A stretch of 64,000 nt of DNA from Achromobacter aloeverae. Its GTDB lineage: Bacteria > Pseudomonadota > Gammaproteobacteria > Burkholderiales > Burkholderiaceae_B. The position numbers and the translations under genes are program-made. Location of the stretch: NCBI RefSeq assembly GCF_004121055.1, contig NZ_PYAL01000008.1, positions 124,001 through 188,000 of the forward strand, written 5' to 3'. The notes beneath the pieces were generated by a model. It was not told the DNA's origin. It saw only the letters and a list, made by a program, of their open reading frames with translations, and made no database searches. Below are positions 8,062-17,252 of this stretch, one piece after another; within the stretch, counting starts at the first letter, position 1; the number at the start of each line of letters is the position of its first letter.

Positions 8062-8799
8062 CTACCCGTGCCGCTCCAGCGCCGCGCACGCGGCGCGTAT
8101 GATGCTGGCGTAGGCAGCCTGGTTGGGCTCGATGCGGTATACGGGCGCGCCCACCGAAATCGCATAGCGCTCGCCGCCCAGGGTCAAGGGCCACGCCACC
8201 GCGCCCACCTCGTCTATCGATTCGCTCAGGTTGCGAAACCAGCCGCGCTCGCGCGACAGCGCCAGTTCGGCCTCGATGGCGTCGATATCCACCAACGTAC
8301 GCGCATTGAAACGCTCCAGGGGCGCCCTGGCCAGCAGGGCCCGGCGCTCGTCGGGCGACATCAGCGACAGCATGGCCTTGCCGAGGGAATTGGCATGTAT
8401 GGGCCTGAATTCCCCTGCCGCGGCGACATAGCGGATGGTGTGCGGCGAGTCCAGGACCTCCAGGTAAACCACGCGGTGGTCGGTGGAAAGCTTGGCGAAG
8501 ACCACCGTTTCCTGGGTGGCGTCGCGCAATTCGGCCAGGCTGGGGTAGACGCGCTCCAGGATCGGGTCCGCCTTGGAGATCTGCTGGGCCTTGGCCAGCA
8601 GGCGGCTGGTCGGGTAGTAGCCGTTGCGGCGTCCCACTTCGTAGAGATAGCCCAGCTCGTTGAGCGTGCGGATGAGGGCCAGGCAGCTGGACACCGGCAC
8701 GTCCAGCAGGCGGGCCAGCTCGGACAGGGACAACGGCCGCTTTTCGCGCGCGAAGACCTCGATGATTTCTATGACTCGTAAGGCGGTCTTGACGCTCAT
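8062..8799 (-). CDS. IclR family transcriptional regulator
   Basis: A 245-residue one-component regulator. The N-terminal winged helix (MSVKTALRVIEIIEVFAREK, then LSLSELARLLDVPVSSCLAL) occupies residues about 1-65. The effector domain follows, with HANSLGKAMLSLMS and RERGWFRN. It is convergent with the CoA-transferase gene, 37 bp apart, and is the obvious candidate regulator of the cupin/Bug/CoA-transferase operon. The effector is unknown. Confidence 0.9.
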   Translation of the reverse strand: MSVKTALRVIEIIEVFAREKRPLSLSELARLLDVPVSSCLALIRTLNELGYLYEVGRRNGYYPTSRLLAKAQQISKADPILERVYPSLAELRDATQETVVFAKLSTDHRVVYLEVLDSPHTIRYVAAAGEFRPIHANSLGKAMLSLMSPDERRALLARAPLERFNARTLVDIDAIEAELALSRERGWFRNLSESIDEVGAVAWPLTLGGERYAISVGAPVYRIEPNQAAYASIIRAACAALERHG

Positions 8800-9016
8800 G
8801 CTGGGGCCCGGGAAAAGGTCAGCCGATTGTAATGCGATCGCGTCGGCGTGCGCATGTGTGTGCGCGTGCGTACCAGCCGGCGCCCTCCCTCATCCGCATG
8901 ATTCCACTGCGCGGCGGGCGGCGGCATCATGCGTGCGCGATGTAGAGGAGCGCCCCAGGAACGCGTCTTGCGCAGCCTCACCGGCAAACACCTTTTCCCC
9001 ATCCAAGGAGCGCATC

Positions 9017-9448
9017 ATGATGGACAAGGCAATCCACGGCCTCAAGCAAGGGCCCGCTCTCGACCATGCCCTCTCGGCCCCGGGCGCCGCCATGATCGAG
9101 ACGCATGCACGGCTCGCGCGCGCGACCAATGTGCGCATACATCGCATCGGCGACGACGAAAGCGGCAACGACGCCCTGGGCGCGGCCGTCGCGCCGCAAC
9201 GGCCGCGCGTGGCCGCCACGAAAGCCAGGACCACCCCTGGCGCTCAAACGGCAAGCAAGCCCTATCATGGAACGATCACGCCGCCGCGCATAACGGACGT
9301 ACGCCCGCCCTATCGGCCCCCGGTCATGCTGCGCCAGGCCAGCCTGCGCGCCCGCGAAGCGCAGCCGCCCCTGCTGAACATGGGCACGGCCACCGGCGCC
9401 CAGCCCGACGACCGGGAAAGGAACGCCGCGGGATGGCGGGAACGCTGA
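9017..9448 (+). CDS. Hypothetical Pro/Ala/Arg-rich protein
   Basis: A 143-codon frame with an AAGGAG site at 9005-9010 before paired ATGs at 9017 and 9020. No domain is recognised. The second half is rich in Pro, Arg, Ala and Thr and looks disordered. It is isolated between an IclR gene and the FNT channel gene. The ribosome site supports it, but high GC makes open frames common here, so it could be spurious. Confidence 0.4.
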   Translation: MMDKAIHGLKQGPALDHALSAPGAAMIETHARLARATNVRIHRIGDDESGNDALGAAVAPQRPRVAATKARTTPGAQTASKPYHGTITPPRITDVRPPYRPPVMLRQASLRAREAQPPLLNMGTATGAQPDDRERNAAGWRER

Positions 9449-9837
9449 GATGAGGGTGCCGTACGACCCGGCGCGCTAAAGCGGGCGCCTGTCCCGGGCA
9501 TCCGCACCCGCTCCCGCAGCCCGCGGATCGGGCTGTCCATGTGCATGGACGCTCGGAAGGGTGCGGGAGCGTGCGTCCCGCGCACCAATACGCACCAAAG
9601 CATGGCGCGGCCGCACATCATCCCGCACCGTCTTGGGGCGTTCCCTCCGTCGTCGCCGGCGGGGCCCACGCGGCGCGCATGGCACACATATTGCTTTGGT
9701 TCCTGGGCCGGGACGGAAGCCGGCATTCAATTCGGGCAGGACAGGCAAAGGCGCCTCGACCACACGGTCGCGGGCGCCTTTTTCTTTCCGGAAATGCACG
9801 CCGCCCCGCCTTCACCAACCAAGAGCCAGAGCACATC
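9449..9837. other. 389-bp intergenic stretch before the FNT channel gene
   Basis: No convincing gene is seen. It holds a 16-bp palindrome at 9535-9550 (GTCCATG, TG, CATGGAC), a doubled CGCACCAA near 9588-9600, and a terminator-like hairpin at 9747-9783 only 55 bp before the FNT start. The arrangement suggests a regulated leader or a small transcript. Confidence 0.5.
9747..9783 (+). terminator. Strong intrinsic-terminator-like hairpin upstream of FNT gene
   Basis: Arms AAAGGCGCC and GGCGCCTTT enclose an inner CGACC/GGTCG stem, and the structure ends in a run of five T. It lies between the hypothetical gene (ends 9448) and the FNT ATG at 9838. It may end the upstream transcript or act as a leader attenuator. 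Confidence 0.65.
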
Positions 9838-10650
9838 ATGTCTTATATCGTTCCTTCGGAATTCGTCAGCAAGATGGTAGACGCCGGTGAGTCCAAGATC
9901 TTCATGGCGACCCGCGACGCCCTGATCCGGGCCTATATGGCCGGCGCCATCCTGGCGCTGTCGGCCGTGTTCGCCGTCACGGTGACGGTCCAGACGGGCT
10001 CGCCCATCCTGGGCGCCGCGCTGTTTCCCGTGGGCTTCTGCATCCTTTACCTGATGGGCTTCGACCTGCTGACGGGCGTCTTCGTACTGACGCCCCTGGC
10101 GTTGTTCGAAAAGCGTCCCGGCGTCACCCTGAAAGGCATCCTGCGGCACTGGGGCCTGATCTTCATCGGCAATTTCCTGGGCGCGTTGACCGTGGCATTG
10201 CTCATGGCCATCGTCTTCACCTACGGCTTTGCGACCCCGCCCAGCAAGGTTGGCGAGGTCATCTCGCACATCGGCGAAAACCGTACGCTGGGATACAAGG
10301 AATACGGCGCGGCCGGGATGCTCACCATCTTCGTGCGCGGGATGCTTTGCAACTGGATGGTGTCCCTGGGCGTGGTCGGCGCCATGATATCCACGACGGT
10401 GGGCGGCAAGGTCATCGCCATGTGGATGCCCATCATGCTGTTCTTCGCCATGGGCTTCGAACATTCCGTCGTCAACATGTTCCTGTTCCCGTCCGCGCTG
10501 ATCATGGGCGGCAAGTTCTCCATCATGGACTACCTGCTGTGGAACGAGCTGCCCACCGTGCTGGGCAACCTGATAGGCGGCATCTCCATGACGGGCCTGA
10601 CGCTGTACACCACCCACCTGAAGACCGGGCCGCGCCGCAGCTACAACTGA
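9838..10650 (+). CDS. Formate/nitrite transporter (FNT) family channel
   Basis: A 270-residue inner-membrane protein of the FocA/NirC family, a pentameric channel for small monovalent anions. Six hydrophobic segments are visible. Family features include GAALFPVGFCILYLMGFDLL, GNFLGALTVAL, RGMLCNWMVSLGV and GFEHSVVNMFLFP. The ATG at 9838 is chosen because upstream in-frame codons cross the hairpin. It lies 6 bp before the PP2C-kinase gene and is probably co-transcribed with it. Nitrite versus formate specificity cannot be decided. Confidence 0.9.
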   Translation: MSYIVPSEFVSKMVDAGESKIFMATRDALIRAYMAGAILALSAVFAVTVTVQTGSPILGAALFPVGFCILYLMGFDLLTGVFVLTPLALFEKRPGVTLKGILRHWGLIFIGNFLGALTVALLMAIVFTYGFATPPSKVGEVISHIGENRTLGYKEYGAAGMLTIFVRGMLCNWMVSLGVVGAMISTTVGGKVIAMWMPIMLFFAMGFEHSVVNMFLFPSALIMGGKFSIMDYLLWNELPTVLGNLIGGISMTGLTLYTTHLKTGPRRSYN

Positions 10651-10656
10651 CCTGGA

Positions 10657-12393
10657 ATGGACGCGAACCACGAGGCATCCGAGCGCGCCCGGCTGCGCGT
10701 CAGCGTAGGCCAGCATAGCGACCGGGGCCGCAAGCCGGTCAACCAGGACTTCCACGGGCTCTGGGTGCCCCGCGAGCCGCTGCTGAGCGCCAAGGGCATC
10801 GCCATCGCGCTGGCCGACGGCATCAGCAGCAGCGCGGTCAGCCACATCGCCAGCGAGACGGCGGTAACGGGATTTCTCGAGGACTATTACTGCACGTCCG
10901 AAACATGGTCGGTGAAGAAATCGGCGCAGCGCGTGATGGCCGCCACGAATGCCTGGCTGCACGCGCAGACCAGGCAAAGCCAGCACCGCCACGACAACGA
11001 CAAGGGCTACGTCTGCACGCTGACGGTCATGGTGATCCGCTCGACCACGGCGCATGTCCTGCATGTCGGCGACGCACGCATCCATCGCCTGCGTGGCGGC
11101 GCGATCGAACAGCTCACGGAGGACCACCGCGTCCGCATCTCGAACGACAGAAGCTACCTTGGCCGCGCCTTGGGACTGGCGCCGCACGTCGAAATCGACT
11201 ATCACACGCGCGGCGTGGAATGCGGCGACCTGTTCCTGCTGACCACGGATGGGGTGCACGAATACGTGGACACATCCGCAATGGCCACGACCCTGGCCGC
11301 GCATGCCGACGACCTGGACCTGGCGGCGCGCACCCTGGTTGACCTGGCGCTGGAGCGAGGCAGCCCGGACAACCTGACGGCGCAGATCGTTCGCATCGAC
11401 GCCCTGCCCGCGCCACGCGCCGATGAAATCACGCGGCTGTCCACCACGCTGCCCTGCCCGCCCTTGCTTCAGGAAGGGCAGGAATTCGACGGTTATCGCA
11501 TCGTCCGATCGCTGCACGCGAGCAGCCGCAGCCATGTCTACCTGGCCAAGGACATCGATACCGGCGCCGCCGTGGCCCTGAAGATCCCATCGCTGGACCT
11601 GCGCCACGACCCCGGCTATCTGGAGCGCCTGCTCATGGAAGAGTGGACCGCTCGTCGCATCGACAGCGGTCACGTCGTCAAGGCGTGGACGCCGGAACGT
11701 CCACGCGCCTATCTTTATACCGTCTGGGAATTCATCGAAGGCCATACCCTCGCACAATGGATGGCCGCACACCCGGCACCCTCGCTGGACGCGGTGCGCG
11801 CCATCATTGACCAGGTCGCCAAGGGCCTGCAGGCTTTTCACCGCCTGGAAATCATCCACCAGGACCTGCGCCCCGACAACATCCTGATCGACGGGCGCGG
11901 CGCCGTCACGCTCATAGACCTGGGTTCCGCTCGCGTCGCCGGCATCTCGGAATATCGCAGCGACGAGGTCCCGCCAGGCACGGAACAATACTCGGCGCCC
12001 GAATACTTCCTGGGCGAGCCGGGCACCTCGGCGTCCGACATTTATTCACTGGGCGTCATCGCCTACCAGATGCTGACCGGCAGGCTACCCTACGGCACCG
12101 CCGTCGCCCAGGTCCGCACCCGTGCCGCGCAGCGCAAGTTGGCCTATGCCTCGGTATTGGACGAGACTCGCGAGATCCCGGCCTGGCTGGACGGCGTCCT
12201 CGCCAAGGCCGTGAGTCCACAGCCCGAGCAGCGTTACGCGGAGTTGTCGGAGTTCCTGCACGACTTGCGTCATCCGCCAGGATCGGGGGCCCGCTCGCGG
12301 GTGCCGCTGGTGGAGCGTCATCCGCTGGTTTTCTGGAAGTGCCTGAGCCTTGCGTTGGCCATCGCCCTGGTGATCGTGGCGGCTTATCGGTGA
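10657..12393 (+). CDS. Bifunctional PP2C-type phosphatase / Ser-Thr kinase with C-terminal membrane anchor
   Basis: A 578-residue fusion. Residues about 10-250 are a PP2C domain with metal-site Asp residues in ALADG (D54), VGDARIHRL (D139), TDGVHEY (D198) and GSPDNLTA (D238). Residues about 278-535 are a Hanks-type kinase with VALK (K309) and HQDLRPDN (D403), where Gln replaces the Arg of HRD. DLGSA (421-425) stands for DFG, and APEY ends the activation segment. A hydrophobic segment near 555-575 anchors it in the membrane. It follows the FNT channel by 6 bp, so control of anion uptake or a respiratory enzyme is plausible inference. Confidence 0.9.
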   Translation: MDANHEASERARLRVSVGQHSDRGRKPVNQDFHGLWVPREPLLSAKGIAIALADGISSSAVSHIASETAVTGFLEDYYCTSETWSVKKSAQRVMAATNAWLHAQTRQSQHRHDNDKGYVCTLTVMVIRSTTAHVLHVGDARIHRLRGGAIEQLTEDHRVRISNDRSYLGRALGLAPHVEIDYHTRGVECGDLFLLTTDGVHEYVDTSAMATTLAAHADDLDLAARTLVDLALERGSPDNLTAQIVRIDALPAPRADEITRLSTTLPCPPLLQEGQEFDGYRIVRSLHASSRSHVYLAKDIDTGAAVALKIPSLDLRHDPGYLERLLMEEWTARRIDSGHVVKAWTPERPRAYLYTVWEFIEGHTLAQWMAAHPAPSLDAVRAIIDQVAKGLQAFHRLEIIHQDLRPDNILIDGRGAVTLIDLGSARVAGISEYRSDEVPPGTEQYSAPEYFLGEPGTSASDIYSLGVIAYQMLTGRLPYGTAVAQVRTRAAQRKLAYASVLDETREIPAWLDGVLAKAVSPQPEQRYAELSEFLHDLRHPPGSGARSRVPLVERHPLVFWKCLSLALAIALVIVAAYR

Positions 12394-12639
12394 CTGGGGG
12401 GATATACGCGAGCGGTCGAACCATGAATCGGTAGGATGGGTCCTATTTTCGCGCACGAGGGGAACTAGACCCGCTACCGGAGCTATCATCCCTTTCGCGC
12501 GAGGGGCAAATCGGGTCTACGCGTGCAAGGGGGAGATCAATTCGTGGGAACCTACGTACTGCGCGGTGGCTTCGGCCCTCGTTATGAAGCTCGCACCAAG
12601 GTGCGCCGGGACCGGCGAGGCAGTGGAGACAGTCATGGC

Positions 12640-12927
12640 ATGCAAGCCCGTGTCGCGAAGCTGGAAGCCTCGGTGGACCATGTCCAGCGGGATATTGTTG
12701 ACTTGAAAGTCGAAGTCCGAGAGCTGCGCTCTGTGTTGAGGACAGAGGTTGACGCCCTGCGCTCTGAATTGAGGACAGAGGTTGGCGCCCTGCGCTCTGA
12801 GTTGAGAACAGAAGTGGCCAGCCTGCGGTGCGAAGCGCGTACGGACTTTCGCTTGCTGTTCGGCGCCATCCTCACGGTGGCGGTCGGATTGGCAAGCCTG
12901 ATGGCCAAATCGTTCGGGTGGCTCTAG
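12640..12927 (+). CDS. Small coiled-coil protein with C-terminal membrane helix
   Basis: A 95-residue protein starting MQARVAKLEASVDHVQRDI. It is a continuous coiled coil containing three 11-residue repeats of the form LRSELRTEVxA, encoded by 33-bp DNA repeats. It ends in a hydrophobic helix (LLFGAILTVAVGLASLMAK). Related small proteins begin with ME/QARVAKLE, which decides the start. An in-frame GTG at 12544 with a good GGGGGAG site would add 32 residues without family resemblance. The function is unknown. Confidence 0.62.
   Translation: MQARVAKLEASVDHVQRDIVDLKVEVRELRSVLRTEVDALRSELRTEVGALRSELRTEVASLRCEARTDFRLLFGAILTVAVGLASLMAKSFGWL
12724..12822 (+). repeat. Three tandem 33-bp repeats inside the coiled-coil gene
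   Basis: Units start at 12724, 12757 and 12790 with CTGCGCTCTG and are about 75-95 percent alike; a degenerate fourth starts at 12823. Each encodes one 11-residue coiled-coil unit. Slipped-strand change would alter protein length in frame. Confidence 0.85.
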
Positions 12928-13011
12928 CCTGGGAAGCGCCCAGCAGTTCCCGGCACGGGCGCTCGCTCCTGGCCCCGCTGCCCGGCTCCCGTCGCCGGTT
13001 GTCTGCAAATT

Positions 13012-13041
13012 GAGACGATTTGCTCAACCTTGAGCCGTCTC
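13012..13041. repeat. 30-bp inverted repeat between coiled-coil gene and argC
   Basis: GAGACG and CGTCTC form outer arms, and GCTCAA and TTGAGC form inner arms with a 2-base loop. A run of seven A flanked by GGCC follows. It could be a terminator for the upstream gene or a regulatory hairpin. Confidence 0.5.
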
Positions 13042-13075
13042 ATGGCCAAAAAAAGGCCCGTCAGGCCCGTCCGAC

Positions 13076-13105
13076 CTGACGTCGGTAGCGCGAAGACGTT
13101 ATAAA
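13076..13105 (+). promoter_or_regulatory. Candidate promoter of argC
   Basis: CTGACG (13076-13081), an 18-bp spacer and TATAAA (13100-13105) lie about 60 bp upstream of the argC ATG in an AT-richer pocket. Judged by eye only. Confidence 0.35.
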
Positions 13106-13161
13106 TACAGGTTCCACCTCTATTTTCCTGTTTTACCCTTTACCTTAGAGAGCGTAGCGAT

Positions 13162-14094
13162 ATGGCACCGAAGATCTTCATCGATGGCGAACATGGCACC
13201 ACGGGACTGCAAATCCGCACCCGCATGGCCGGCCGCCGTGACGTGGAGCTTCTGTCCATTCCGGAATCCGAGCGCCGCAATCCCGCCATGCGCGAGGACT
13301 TGCTGAACAACGCCGACATCGCCATCCTGTGCCTGCCCGATGCCGCCTCGCGTGAAGCCGTCGCGATGCTGGCCGGCAACGACAAGGTGCGGATCATCGA
13401 TACGTCCACCGCCTACCGCGTGGACCCCGATTGGACCTACGGCTTCGCCGAGCTGGAGAAAGGCCAGGGCGCCCGCATCGCCGCCGCGCGCCATGTGTCC
13501 AACCCCGGCTGCTATCCCACCGGCGCCGTCAGCCTGATTCGCCCGTTGCGCGCGGCCGGCATCATCCCGGACGCCTATCCGGTCACGGTCAATGCCGTCT
13601 CCGGCTATACCGGCGGCGGCAAGCAGCTGATCGCGCAGATGGAAGACCCCGGCCATCCGGACCCCATCGATGCGCCCCATTTCCTCTACGGCCTGCCGCT
13701 CAAGCACAAGCATGTGCCGGAAATGAAGGTCCATGGCCTGCTGCCGCGCGCGCCCATCTTCGCGCCGTCGGTCGGCAAGTTCCCGCAAGGCATGATCGTG
13801 CAGGTGCCGCTGGTGCTGGAGCAACTCGCCAGCGGCGCGACGATGGAAAGCATCCACGCCTGCCTGACCGCGTATTACGCCGGCCAGGACATCGTCACCG
13901 TGGTGCCGCTGGCGGAAAGCCAGAAGCTGGATCGCGTCAATGCCGTGGAGCTGGCCGGCCAGGACACCATGAAGCTCTTCGTGTTCGGCACGCCCGGCCA
14001 GGGCCAGGTCAACCTGGTGGCCTTGCTGGACAACCTGGGCAAGGGCGCATCGGGCGCGGCGGTGCAGAACATGGACCTGATGCTCAAGGGCTAA
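13162..14094 (+). CDS. argC: N-acetyl-gamma-glutamyl-phosphate reductase (type 2)
   Basis: Catalyses the NADPH-dependent reduction of N-acetylglutamyl phosphate in arginine biosynthesis, in the cytosol. It begins [19 protein letters not shown], the nucleotide-binding start of the short type 2 ArgC. The active-site Cys lies in [12 protein letters not shown]. The glycine-rich [15 protein letters not shown] and HKHVPEM segments are conserved. At 310 residues it has the length of type 2 rather than the longer type 1 form. It stands alone, convergent with the RND permease gene. Confidence 0.95.
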   Translation: MAPKIFIDGEHGTTGLQIRTRMAGRRDVELLSIPESERRNPAMREDLLNNADIAILCLPDAASREAVAMLAGNDKVRIIDTSTAYRVDPDWTYGFAELEKGQGARIAAARHVSNPGCYPTGAVSLIRPLRAAGIIPDAYPVTVNAVSGYTGGGKQLIAQMEDPGHPDPIDAPHFLYGLPLKHKHVPEMKVHGLLPRAPIFAPSVGKFPQGMIVQVPLVLEQLASGATMESIHACLTAYYAGQDIVTVVPLAESQKLDRVNAVELAGQDTMKLFVFGTPGQGQVNLVALLDNLGKGASGAAVQNMDLMLKG

Positions 14095-14129
14095 CCCCCG
14101 CGTCGAGCGAGGCGCGAGGCGGCACCCCG

Positions 14130-17100
14130 TCAGTCCGCGCCTTGCGCCACCACTTCCCCGCCTCCCGGCAGGCTGCTGCCTTGCGCCGCGTCCATCGCCT
14201 TGCGCTCCGGCCGGATCTTGAACCAGATCGCGTACAAGGCCGGCAGGAACACCAGCGTCAACACCGTCCCGCCTATCGTGCCGCCTATCAGCGTATAGGC
14301 CATCGATCCCCAGAATACCGAGAACGTCAGTGGAATAAAGGCCAGCACGGCAGCCAGGGCTGTCAGCACAACCGGCCGGGCGCGCTGCACGGTTGCCTCC
14401 ACCACCGCGTCGAAAGGTGACAAGCCTTCCTTCTCGTTGGTGTGTATCTGCCCCACCAGGATCAGCGTGTTTCGCATGATGATTCCGGCCAGGCCTATCA
14501 TGCCCAGGATCGCATTGAAACCGAAAGGCTGATGGAATAGCAGCAGCGTGGGCACCACGCCCACCAAGGCCAATGGCGAGGTCAGCACCACCATCACCAT
14601 CGCCGCCATCGAGCGCACCTGGAAAACGATCACCACCAACATCAGGATGAACATCAGGGGGAATACCGCGGCCAGTGCCTTGTTGGCCTTGCCCGCTTCC
14701 TCCAGGTCCGCCGCGGCTTCGATGCGGTACCCTTCCGGCAGCTTGTCGATGATGGGCCGAAGCTGCTTCAGGACCTGCATCGAGACATCCGGCGGCTGTA
14801 CGCCCTCGGCCACGTCGCCGCGCACGGTAATGGCGACTTCACGGTCGCGCCGGCGCTGGATGGGGTTTTCCATGCGGACCTCCGTGCGGCCGATCTGGTC
14901 CAGCGGCACGTGCTGTCCCGCGTCACCTGTCAGCGTGAAGGCGCCCAGCCGAGCCGGATCGAGCCGTTCGGCGCCGGCGCTGCGCGCCACCACGTCCACG
15001 GACCGGATGTCTTCCCGCACCCGGGTCACGGTCACGCCGGTCAGCAGGAATTGCAACTGCTGGGCAGCATCCTGCGAACTGAGGCCGATAGCGCGCAGGC
15101 GGTCCTGGTCGAGCACGAAGTGCAAGGTGGGCGCCCGTTCACCCCAGTCGGCATTCACCTGCCGCAGGGACGGATGGCCCTGCATGACCTGGCGCACCTG
15201 TCCCGCGATGTCGCGTACCGTGTGTTCCGCCGGCCCCATGACGCGGAAGGCGACCGGGAATGGAGAATACGGACCGAAGACCAATTGCGATACGCGCACC
15301 CGCGCCTCCGGCGCCAACAGCTCCGCCACGGCCTGGCGTGCCCGGTGCTTGAGCGCGTCGCGATCCTTCTCGCTGGCGGTCAACACCACGATCTTGGCGA
15401 AAGAAGGGTCCGGCAGCTCCGGCGCCATCGCCAGGTAGAAGCGCGGCGCTCCCTGGCCGATGTAGCTCGTCACCAGCCGGGATTCGGGCTGGTGACTGAG
15501 CCATTGCTCTATCCTGGCGACAGCGGCGCTGGTGCGCTCGATGCTGGTACCCTCCGGCATCTGTACCTCGAACAACACCTCCGGCCGGTCGGAGACGGGG
15601 AAAAACTGCTGCTTGACCTGACCCAGACCCACGAAGGCAAGCACGAAGATCGTCACCACCCCCAGCACCACCTTCCTCTTGTGCGCGACGGCCCAGACGA
15701 TGACGCCGCGAAGGCGCTGATAACCCGGCGTGCCATAGATGGCCGCATGGCCGCCTGGCACGCGCTCGATAGCGGGCAACAGCTTGACGCCGATATAAGG
15801 GGTGAAGGCCACCGCCACCACCCACGAGGTGAGCAAGGCAAAGGCGACAACCCAGAAGATATTGCCGGCGTACTCCCCTGCGCTGGATTTCGCGAAACCG
15901 ACCGGCATCAAGCCTATGGCGGTCACAAGGGTACCCGCCAGCATGGGCGCGGCCGTATGGCCCCAGGCATAGGTCGCGGCCGACACGCGGTCCAGTCCTT
16001 CCTCCATTTTCACCACCATGGTCTCGATGACGATGATGGCGTCGTCCACCAGCAAGCCCAAGGCCAGGATCAGCGCGCCCAGCGTGATGCGGTCGAAGTC
16101 GCGCCCCGTCGCCAGCATGATGATGAACACGCCGGCCAGCGTCAGCGGCACCGCGGCGGCAACCACCACGCCCACGCGCCAGCCCAGGCTCACCAGGCTG
16201 ACGACGATCACCACGACCAGCGCGACGAAGAACTTGAGCATGAATTCGTCATAGGCCTCCGCGATATTCACCGCCTGGTCCGTGATCTTGGTAAAGCTCA
16301 TCCCCAGCGGCAGCTCTTGCGCAATGGCGGCGGCTTCGGCTTCCAAGGCCTTGCCCAAGTCCAGCCCGTTGTAGCGATCGCGCATGACGACGCCCAACAC
16401 CAGTGCCGGCTCGCCCTGGCTGCGTATCAGGAATGTGGCGGGATCCTCGTAGCCGCGCCTGACCTCGGCGACGTCGCCGATACGCAGCGTGCGGCCATGC
16501 GACACGATGGGCGTGGCCCGGATCTCGTCGAGGTCGTCCAGCGCGCCATCCAGCCGGACCTGTACCTGTTGCCCGCGAGTCTCCACCGATCCGGCGGGGG
16601 TGACGGCGTTACGGGCGCCGAGCGCCGCGAAGATATCGCGCGCGGAAATGCCCAGGGTAGCGAGGCGTTCATACGAAAACTCGACGAAGATGCGCTCCGG
16701 ACGCTCTCCGAGGATATTGACCTTCTTGACACCGTCGACCTTGAGCAGGCGCTGGCGCAAGACCTCCGCCTCACGCACCAGCTTGCGCTGCGGCTCGCCT
16801 TGCGCCTTCAAGGCATACAGCGCGAAGGTGACATCCGCGTACTCGTCGTTGACCACCGGCGCCAGCACCCCCGGCGGCAACCTGGCCGCCTCGTCGCCCA
16901 GCTTCTTGCGCGCCTGGTAGAACTCCTCGGCCACCTCGGCGGGCGGCGTGCTGTCCTTCAGCGTCACGGTCATGAACGCCAGGCCGGGGCGCGTGAAGGT
17001 CTCCGTCCGGTCATACCACTTGAGCTCCTGCATGCGCTTTTCCAGCGGCTCCGCCACCTGGTCCTGCATTTCCTGCGCAGTAGCGCCCGGCCACGCCGTC

Positions 17101-17252
17101 ACCACGGTAAGCGTCTTGATCGTGAAACTTGGATCTTCCGCGCGTCCCAGCTTGAGAAAGGCAAAGGCGCCCGCCACGGAAATCGCGATGATCAGGAACA
17201 GGGTGACAGCCCGCTCGCGTACCGCGACGGCGGAAATATTGAAGCCGCTCAT
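14130..17252 (-). CDS. RND multidrug efflux permease
   Basis: A 1040-residue inner-membrane proton/drug antiporter, the length of AcrB-type pumps. It starts MSGFNISAVAVRERAVTLFL and has the periplasmic motif AWPGATAQEMQDQVAEPLEK. The membrane core includes LGLLVDDAIIVIETMVVKME, with the two adjacent Asp residues that relay protons. Twelve membrane helices and two large periplasmic loops are evident. Its ATG overlaps the stop of the adaptor gene upstream (ATGA). Together with the adaptor and the outer-membrane factor at 19380 it forms a complete tripartite pump. Substrates are unknown. Confidence 0.93.
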   Translation of the reverse strand: MSGFNISAVAVRERAVTLFLIIAISVAGAFAFLKLGRAEDPSFTIKTLTVVTAWPGATAQEMQDQVAEPLEKRMQELKWYDRTETFTRPGLAFMTVTLKDSTPPAEVAEEFYQARKKLGDEAARLPPGVLAPVVNDEYADVTFALYALKAQGEPQRKLVREAEVLRQRLLKVDGVKKVNILGERPERIFVEFSYERLATLGISARDIFAALGARNAVTPAGSVETRGQQVQVRLDGALDDLDEIRATPIVSHGRTLRIGDVAEVRRGYEDPATFLIRSQGEPALVLGVVMRDRYNGLDLGKALEAEAAAIAQELPLGMSFTKITDQAVNIAEAYDEFMLKFFVALVVVIVVSLVSLGWRVGVVVAAAVPLTLAGVFIIMLATGRDFDRITLGALILALGLLVDDAIIVIETMVVKMEEGLDRVSAATYAWGHTAAPMLAGTLVTAIGLMPVGFAKSSAGEYAGNIFWVVAFALLTSWVVAVAFTPYIGVKLLPAIERVPGGHAAIYGTPGYQRLRGVIVWAVAHKRKVVLGVVTIFVLAFVGLGQVKQQFFPVSDRPEVLFEVQMPEGTSIERTSAAVARIEQWLSHQPESRLVTSYIGQGAPRFYLAMAPELPDPSFAKIVVLTASEKDRDALKHRARQAVAELLAPEARVRVSQLVFGPYSPFPVAFRVMGPAEHTVRDIAGQVRQVMQGHPSLRQVNADWGERAPTLHFVLDQDRLRAIGLSSQDAAQQLQFLLTGVTVTRVREDIRSVDVVARSAGAERLDPARLGAFTLTGDAGQHVPLDQIGRTEVRMENPIQRRRDREVAITVRGDVAEGVQPPDVSMQVLKQLRPIIDKLPEGYRIEAAADLEEAGKANKALAAVFPLMFILMLVVIVFQVRSMAAMVMVVLTSPLALVGVVPTLLLFHQPFGFNAILGMIGLAGIIMRNTLILVGQIHTNEKEGLSPFDAVVEATVQRARPVVLTALAAVLAFIPLTFSVFWGSMAYTLIGGTIGGTVLTLVFLPALYAIWFKIRPERKAMDAAQGSSLPGGGEVVAQGAD

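Noticed and set aside
9727-11988. 753-codon minus-strand frame
   Set aside because: It lies opposite the FNT channel and PP2C-kinase genes. It has no recognisable domain and a shadow-like composition.
12523-12639. N-terminal extension of the coiled-coil protein (GTG at 12523 or 12544)
   Set aside because: The extension has no resemblance to the coiled-coil family start. A good ribosome site before 12544 keeps it possible, but the family pattern favours 12640.
12724-12822. CRISPR-like array
   Set aside because: The 33-bp units are directly adjacent with no spacers and encode an in-frame coiled coil.
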